64,000 bases of DNA from Siphonodentalium dalli (lineage: Eukaryota; Mollusca; Scaphopoda; Gadilida; Siphonodentaliidae), in contig CP136067.1 of NCBI GenBank assembly GCA_032622095.1, forward strand, positions 178,532,556 through 178,596,555, given 5' to 3'. Shown here in pieces: positions 58,020 to 64,000 of this stretch (position 1 is its first letter; every line of letters begins with the position of its first letter). The translations under genes were made by a program, and so were the position numbers. The notes under the pieces are model-generated. The model did not search any database, had not been told where the DNA came from, and saw nothing but the letters and a program-made list of their open reading frames with translations.

Positions 58020-59054
58020 GTTTTGGTTCAATGTTTTGCTACATCGCCTCGCAAAACACATCTATAATGGAGAGGCAAGATTATCGGTATACAAGACGCC
58101 ATATGTGGAGGCACAATCATTATCTTCACCCAATTGTATCATATCTTTTTCTTCGCACCGGAAGGCTCGGGTGAAAAGAATGATCTTCGAGGCTTCTTGT
58201 TAATGCTCGCCGCGAGCTTCGGTGTCATTGACCTCATGTGTTTCGTGTTCTCTAACGTGTACTACCCGCACGGGTACGATGAGCACATAATGAAGGACAT
58301 TCGGACAGGATTCCACAATGATGGGAGTTTTACGGATGATCTGGAGAGCGATTCTGACCTACCGTATATTAAATACGATAGAAATAAACTAACTAAAGGC
58401 ACGTCATTTATCACTTTACTCAAAACTTATCGATTCAATATATATCTATGGTCGTTCGTTTTCTTGGAATCCGTCGATTTTGTTTGTTTGTATAATTTGA
58501 CTGCTTCGACGAAATCTCTTGGATACAGTGACTATGACAGCAATATTTTATCTGCATTCGCCGTCGCTACGTTTTGCGTAAGCATCATGATCATCACTGG
58601 GCTTGTGTCAGATGTCTTCCCTAATAACATTGTTCTTTTTCAAGTCGCGGCCGCAATTTTCGGCTGCATTGCCACATTAATATATACCACCGGAAGTCAC
58701 ATGTTCAGCTCATTCGTCGCTGGCAGTATGATGATAACCATCCCGTCTGGAATCATGTGGGTTTCCATACCAACGGAGCTGAGTTCTCGATGGGGCGTCG
58801 CCGATTTCGGAAGGAACTGGGGCTTCATTAGAGCTATGCAAACAATCGCAAACTTTATATTTCAGTACATGTTCGGCTATCTATATGAACAGAACATAAC
58901 GGTAGAATGCAGTATCGACTGTTACGGGTTTGGTTGTGTACGATCTGGATATTTGTTTCTGTTTCTCGTGGATTGCTTCACCTTGTTAATCTTTTCGGGA
59001 ATGGTTGTAACACAGATTAGATCGTTGCTACGTCCTGGACATAGACCTGTATGA
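58020..59054 (+). CDS. NFD4/nodulin-like MFS transporter, terminal exon (TM4-TM12)
   Basis: The acceptor is a long T-rich tract ending TTTTTTAG at 58019. In phase 1 the exon opens FGSMFCYIASQNTS, the hallmark after GxG in this family, then around 58067-58073 the frame must move by one base to continue RGKIIGIQDAICGGTIIIF. From 58134 to the TGA at 59052 the frame is intact for 306 codons: helices near residues 19-45, 102-125, 138-163, 168-192, 197-220, 233-256 and 270-295, a cytoplasmic-type acidic loop between the halves (DDLESDSDLP), and a polar C-tail. Substrate is unknown. The long intact C-terminal half argues for recent or continuing function, while the shift at ~58070 argues against. 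No clear AATAAA is seen within 200 bases downstream. Confidence 0.78.
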
Positions 59055-59387
59055 TATTCGATGAAACTCAGCAGTGGTGGTTAGTCGTCGCGATGAATCT
59101 TAAAGAACTGAAGTTATTATCACACTTAAAATACTACATAATCGATGTAATATTCAGATTGCGAAAGTACACAAACTAAAAAAAAGATGTTTTATAAGAT
59201 GGTGTGTGACCAGTCACCGACATCTTAGAACACTAGCACCCCCGACCCACGGATAAATATCTAGGCATGAAACGAAAGACAGAATAATCTCTTCATAATA
59301 CCTGGTTTTGACTATGAATATCACAGAAGATAATTTCTTCCATAAACGACGTCCCTGTAGCATAATAATGACACAAATATTATTAAC

Positions 59388-59700
59388 ATGGATTCAATAT
59401 CAGCATTTAAGAGTTTCTCCGACCTGAATATGAAGAAGACCCTTAGATGGTTTTACTATGCGTATACCCGCGAAGCCCAAATACTGAACACCCAGCTAGG
59501 ATTTTTACACTGTCGCCACCTAAATTACCATAGTTATTCTAACTTTGTCTCTGACCAACCAATGTGTGTCTGTGGTGAAATTGAGGTCTCAGGACACTAT
59601 TTACTTGAATGATTTAGAAACCGCTTGCAACTTCTCTCACTGTTATTATCGAGTGCTAGTCTGTATGATGTTACATCCGAGACACTCTTGTGTGGATCCA
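59388..59700 (+). pseudogene. LINE ORF2 C-terminal fragment
   Basis: The frame reads LNTQLGFLHCRHLNYHSY, then SNFVSDQPMCVCGEIEVS and GHYLLE, the C-terminal zinc-knuckle region (C-x-C-G...E...H-Y-L-L-x-C) of a LINE ORF2. The expected last Cys is replaced by a stop or frameshift, after which RNRLQLLSLLL continues in another frame. It differs from the knuckle of the 53647 LINE, so it is a separate family. Confidence 0.6.
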
Positions 59701-59932
59701 CTGAAATTTCACTTGAAGACAAAAATGTATCATTAGAACCAAGCGTTGTAAGTGATTTCACCAAGCATTTCTCCACTGAGCCACACACTCATGGATATCG
59801 AATAATGATGGTCAGCTATAAGAAACGACAGTGGACTACACATATGTCACAAGTGCGAATTGCCAACCATTGTATAATCTCACACAACCGCAGATTATAC
59901 ACATTCGCTCAAAATAACCTATACAGACAACA

Positions 59933-60403
59933 ATATATGTGACCCGCCATATCAAAATCCAGTCGTAAGTCGGGATTTTTTTTACACTGTGCCAATGCAT
60001 TCTCTTATATATGCGAGTCGACCATATGTCGCCTCGCATATATAAGAGAATGCATTGGCCTAACAATTTTTTATCATTTTTTTTTTAAATGTTTCTTACG
60101 ATTTTTAGGACATACAATAAAAAAACATCCATTACCCTGCAGGGATCCCCACACATATATAGAAGCATATAGAAGAGTGTCGTCTGCTCATGTTTGTCTG
60201 GGGCTCTGTATGGGTGAAATTATAAAATTGTTAAAGAATACAAGAAAAAATTATTAAAATTGTAAAAAATGGTTAGGCCAATGCATTCTCTTATATATGC
60301 GAGGCGACCTATGGTCGACTCGCATATATAAGAGAATGCATTGGCAAAGGGTAAAAAAAACTCCCGACTTACGACTGGATTTAATATGGCGGGTCACATA
60401 TAT
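59933..60403. mobile_element. MITE with GTGACCCGCC termini and double-hairpin core
   Basis: ATATAT flanks both sides (59933-59938 and 60398-60403) of an element from 59939 to 60397. The inverted ends are GTGACCCGCCATAT followed by CCAGTCGTAAGTCGGGA, about 45 bases. Inside, hairpins at 59992-60058 and 60276-60343 are nearly identical to those at 4041-4277, and the A/T spacer is related too, although the outer termini here are wholly different. No coding capacity. Confidence 0.8.
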
Positions 60404-61065
60404 CATCATCTCGCTCTCACTTCTTGCTTCCCTTTTATCACACAACCATGACAATCCCCTACATTATTGGTCTTGCCACAAGTCAACCGGAAACGACTCA
60501 CAAAAGCTTAAAGCTTATTGTAGAATCCCTTTCATTTTATCAATGTTAATACTTGTTTTGTAATATAGAATGACTAATATGAAACACATATTGTTTACAT
60601 CAAATTACTTTATCCCAAAAAGTACATGCAATCATAGACTGGAAGTTGAAGTAAGTAGACGGGATAAACGAGATGATATGGAATTATGTTTATTACAGTG
60701 TACTACCCTTATTCCATTCTATAAATTGTGATATTAAACGTTCGTTTCATAACAGGAAATAATGCCAAGTTACCTTTAACTTCCGGTTTGTCTTCTGTTT
60801 ACATTCCGTACTCCATGTCTCAAAATACTATGGCTTCCATTAGTTTTCCAACAAAACTCTAACGAATTAAAAGTTTGAAAAGTTATTTCATTAAATATAC
60901 GCCATTAAATGCGCGAAAGAGTGTTTATTTATCTGGGACTATTTCTTTACGCGGTCAAATAATGCATAGTTACGTGAAACGTCATCTGAGACCTTATAGA
61001 AGCCGATGTTAGTTTTCACGTCCCATTTGTTGATTTACGTATGTATTATCGAGGTTTTTGATCAT
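60404..61065. other. No gene recognised
   Basis: AT-rich sequence without supported features. Confidence 0.4.
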
Positions 61066-61069
61066 GTAA

Positions 61070-61231
61070 TAAATAGAATCCACAACTCGTCCCAGTTTAT
61101 AGCGGAATTTATAAAACTCGTCCAGTAAATTACGTATGGACCTCGCCAAAGGCTCGGTCCAGACCTAGTTTACTGGACTCGTTTTATAAATTCCGCTATA
61201 AACTGGTGACTCGTTGTAGATCCTCTATTTA
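61070..61231. repeat. Long hairpin, ~79-bp arms, 3-base loop
   Basis: The left arm contains CAGTTTATAGCGGAATTTAT, AAAACTCGTCCAGTAAA and GACCTCGCC. The right arm complements it (GGCTCGGTCC, TTTACTGGACTCG, AATTCCGCTATAAACTG) with about 85% pairing. The loop is AAA. Confidence 0.85.
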
Positions 61232-61303
61232 TGCCACTCCAGGTGACCGTTTAAACAGCCTGTTCTCCCGAAAACTGCACATTATCTGATTATAATAGAA
61301 CTT

Positions 61304-61388
61304 AGAAATCGCCTCACTTTGAGTCGATAATGTGCTAGAAATGATAGCGTTTTAGGCACATTATCGACACTTATTGAGGTGATTCTTG
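61304..61388. repeat. Hairpin, ~30-bp arms
   Basis: AATCGCCTCACTTTGAGTCG and ATAATGTGC pair with GCACATTATCGACACTTATT and GAGGTGATT. Confidence 0.75.
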
Positions 61389-61609
61389 GCAAATTATGTG
61401 CCGACAATGACACAAATAAGCCAACTCACGACTTTTCGGGTTTACGCTCTTTAATATGTGTTTTCACTGTAGCCCGCACCATAAAACGAAATAACGATAT
61501 GACTCCACTATCTGCTCATTTCATAACCATATAATCACATTATGTACCTATTTCACATCATATAGGTCGATTTTGTGCGTATTTGCGAGAGGATATGTTG
61601 GTTTAAAAC

Positions 61610-61965
61610 ATGGTGATCGCCTGACCGAAGAAGCGAAAGAACCGAAATAATCAAACGATATTTAGTTTGGTAATTTCGGTTTCACTACTTCCTCCGCTGT
61701 GATTTTTCCCAACATAATATTGGTCGTGGACACGGGTTTATGTCTCAACGCCTAACATTGTATGTATACAACAATGCGCCAACTTTCGGTTCTATTGGTT
61801 CCGCAGATGGCGAAAATTCAAGACATAACATACATTTGACGTTTTGTCGCGTTCATCTGTTTTTCAGCGATATATAATTCTATGACCAAATACAGCGAAA
61901 CAACCGAAAAATCAAACGAAATTTCGTTTTGTTATTTCGGTTCCGTCGCTTTCTTTAATTATTTC
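61610..61965. repeat. Two related palindromic blocks
   Basis: 61635-61682 contains AACCGAAATAATCAAACGA paired with TTTGGTAATTTCGGTTT. 61882-61950 contains CCGAAAAATCAAACGAAATT paired with TTCGTTTTGTTATTTCGG. The two palindromes are variants of each other about 250 bases apart and may be the two ends of one element. Confidence 0.6.
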
Positions 61966-61999
61966 ACTTGGCAGCTTACGTGTGAGTTTGAACAAATTT

Positions 62000-62042
62000 C
62001 GAACTGTCGGCGGTAACTTCGAACTGTCGGCGGTAACTTCGA
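62000..62042 (+). repeat. 20-bp tandem duplication
   Basis: CGAACTGTCGGCGGTAACTT occurs twice in direct succession. Confidence 0.85.
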
Positions 62043-62045
62043 GAT

Positions 62046-63670
62046 GAAACATTTGACTCGATGAGGACATTTTGTATAATTGTTATTCCTTCGCTTGTTT
62101 CGGGTTCGGATCTACACATTTCCTTAATTTGCTCTACAATGCACGTTATTTTTTTGAATGGGAACCTCAAATTTATAATCTGGAATGTTCCTGTCTCCGC
62201 AATTTATTCACATTGAGCCCCACTGAGACAGACATCTTGATCGGCCAGATAACCTGACCGGCTGTTGACGAATATACACTCCAACACAAACAAGAACACT
62301 TGTATAGAGCTTATGAACCCCACGAATTTCATTACATTGTCCATATGGGGGTGCATCTCATTTGTATTTTAGTGTATAATTCCAGTCAAGAATATTATTA
62401 TATTCATATACGTGCCCAAACATACAGAAAAATGCGTCGATAGTATATGCTACCTACATATAAATATGCAAATTTATTGTGTAGCGCGCAAAACTACTAT
62501 TTTATGATATGCAAACATACATCGATATTTTGTTTTAGACAGAGTTGTTTAGACCAACATTTGCTTCCACGACATGGTCAACGAAACGACGAAGCGCACG
62601 AACTTCGTTAACTTGAACCGGGTCAATGGTCGTGGATTGTTTGTCAGTATAAGGACATGTTTATACACATAAGCGTTTGCATACCCCTCATTCGTCGATA
62701 TTAAATTTGTTCTAACTTATTCATCGGTATAAAATCATGCATTTGTTTATATTTTCAAACTGTGTTTAAGTAAGTTAATAGAACCTCGAATGGACATTCG
62801 GAACTAAAGGTTATTGGGGCCTCGCCATTGTCGTTCCGAGTGTCCATTAGCCCAGACATAGTGTCCATAATACAAACTGACGCATACATAACTTTAAGTC
62901 CAAATGAGTCGTTTCCGTTAACAACTCACCTCACGCGAATGCTGTATATATTAAAACTCTAACGTCAGCACAACAAGAAGCTATTTGATATATTTTTACG
63001 ACTATAATTATAGAGTTGGAGTACGTGACCTTCGCATGGTGAATATCACGTTCTTGGAAAAGAAGCACATGCCCCCGAGTCATTAGGTAGAGCGTTTATG
63101 TTTGGGTTAGACGCATAATTATCACCAATTCCGATACATGTGTGTTATTGGTAGTGTAGTGGATGTTGGAATGTTCAATCTTGGTGAGTGTAATCATGGA
63201 TGCATACTAAATAAACCCATTTCTAGCTTGCATGCATGCAGTCGGAACTCATATTTTAAACATATCTTCACTATCTTGCATGAATAATAAAATATATGTC
63301 TACATTTATGTTTTGTTGTACATAGATGTACACTCGCATGATTAGGCGCATACTTACCAGCAATTGAGTGCTTTTAGTAATGTACTTGGTGAGTTTAATC
63401 ATGGACGCATCATAGTTTTATCAATTGAATCATAATTTTAAGTGTGAATGTTCCAATTTATAAATTTATCGTAATTTATAACACGCCGAATTATTCTGGA
63501 ACATTTGTACCCTTCGAAGTAATTGACACATTCCATTGTTCATACATGGACCATGTGTCATATATACTGTTGAGAATGGTTATTGTCCATTGCCTGTTGC
63601 TGAATAGTACAGACAAGCAGCTAGTCCTAGCTTAGTATTTATTTGGATATATTGTACATGCACAAGGTAT
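62046..63670. other. No gene; one imperfect hairpin
   Basis: At 62788-62848 AATGGACATTCGGAAC pairs with GTTCCGAGTGTCCATT across a short loop containing GCCTCGCC, recalling the loop side of the 61070 hairpin. No other features were supported. Confidence 0.5.
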
Positions 63671-63676
63671 CTCAAA

Positions 63677-63927
63677 TATAGACGACCGAAGTATAATGTC
63701 GTACCACTCTCTAAATAAAGGACCGATGGTCTCATCCACAATATAGACGATCGAAGTATAATGTCGTACCACTCTCTAAATAAAGGACCGATGGTCTCAT
63801 CCAGAATATAGACGATCGAAGTATAATGTCGTACGACTCTCTAAATAAAGGACCGATGGTCTCATCCAGAACGAAGTATAATGTCGTACCACTCTCTAAA
63901 TAAAGGACCGATGGTCTCATCCACAAT
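63677..63927 (+). repeat. 65-bp tandem repeat, about four copies
   Basis: Units TATAGACGATCGAAGTATAA, TGTCGTACCACTCTCTAAA and GGACCGATGGTCTCATCCA at 63677, 63742 and 63807, plus a shortened fourth. The copies differ by only a few bases. Confidence 0.88.
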
Positions 63928-64000
63928 TGAAGTACCGTGTACTAAGGGTTTTCATTGTTTGCGTATCTATAATTTGTATATTTAATATATAAGTCGTGTA

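Noticed and set aside
1-64000. tRNA or rRNA genes
   Set aside because: No cloverleaf with matching A and B boxes and no rRNA core sequence could be recognised by eye. A covariance-model scan would be needed to exclude them.

Overview
The window looks like nuclear DNA of a marine invertebrate, most likely a lophotrochozoan (mollusc, brachiopod or annelid type). It is AT-rich and intron-bearing, it carries snRNA-headed SINE-like inserts, several LINE types, hAT and TTAA-type DNA elements, a Crypton-like tyrosine recombinase and many fold-back elements, and coding sequence is sparse. The clade is an inference from repeat style and gene families; no species-diagnostic gene was found.

Only two host-type genes are recognisable. 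(1) At 622-1683 (+) lies the terminal exon of an HtrL/YibB-like (glycosyltransferase-like) protein, followed by an out-of-frame Thr/Pro-repeat tail. Two tandem relics of the same family lie at 31.25-33.13 kb (-). (2) A nodulin-like/NFD4-type major facilitator (MFS) transporter is split over 52083-52242, 57424-57629 and 58020-59054 (+). Its 5.2-kb intron holds a perfect 24-bp satellite, an antisense LINE and a 1.2-kb inverted-repeat element. Its middle region needs two frame changes and one read-through stop, so it may be a decaying gene. One further ORF at 46244-46669 is unassigned.

Region by region: 0-2 kb, HtrL exon. 3-9 kb, dense small elements: a minus-strand U2-snRNA-headed SINE (3044-3301), TTAA-flanked mini-elements with hairpins (3805-3951, 4010-4430, 8759-8994), a 122-bp tandem composite (4638-6370), a second U2-headed insert (from 7211) and a fold-back (8341-8690). 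9.9-15.3 kb, satellites and a 2.4-kb inverted repeat. 18-23 kb, a perfect-arm hairpin, a 1.1-kb inverted-repeat element and an 880-bp element built from GATATC palindromes (21072-21951). 23.7-28.5 kb, tandem duplications, a hAT relic with an exact 8-bp target duplication (25802-26533) and CTTAAG palindromes. 28.5-34.4 kb, LINE relics and the HtrL relics. 38.3-40.5 kb, a broken tyrosine-recombinase element bounded by 17-bp inverted repeats. 43-44.2 kb, a gag relic of an LTR retrotransposon and a dispersed repeat. 48.7-49.3 kb, a tandem dispersed repeat. 52-59 kb, the transporter gene. 59.4-64 kb, a LINE tail, a large hairpin-bearing mini-element, several fold-backs and a 65-bp satellite.

Most of the biology here is mobile-element biology. 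Two themes stand out. One is a double-hairpin module that recurs inside elements with different outer termini. The other is a pair of unrelated-bodied inserts that both start with the 5' end of U2 snRNA. Coordinates of repeats are approximate to a few bases.
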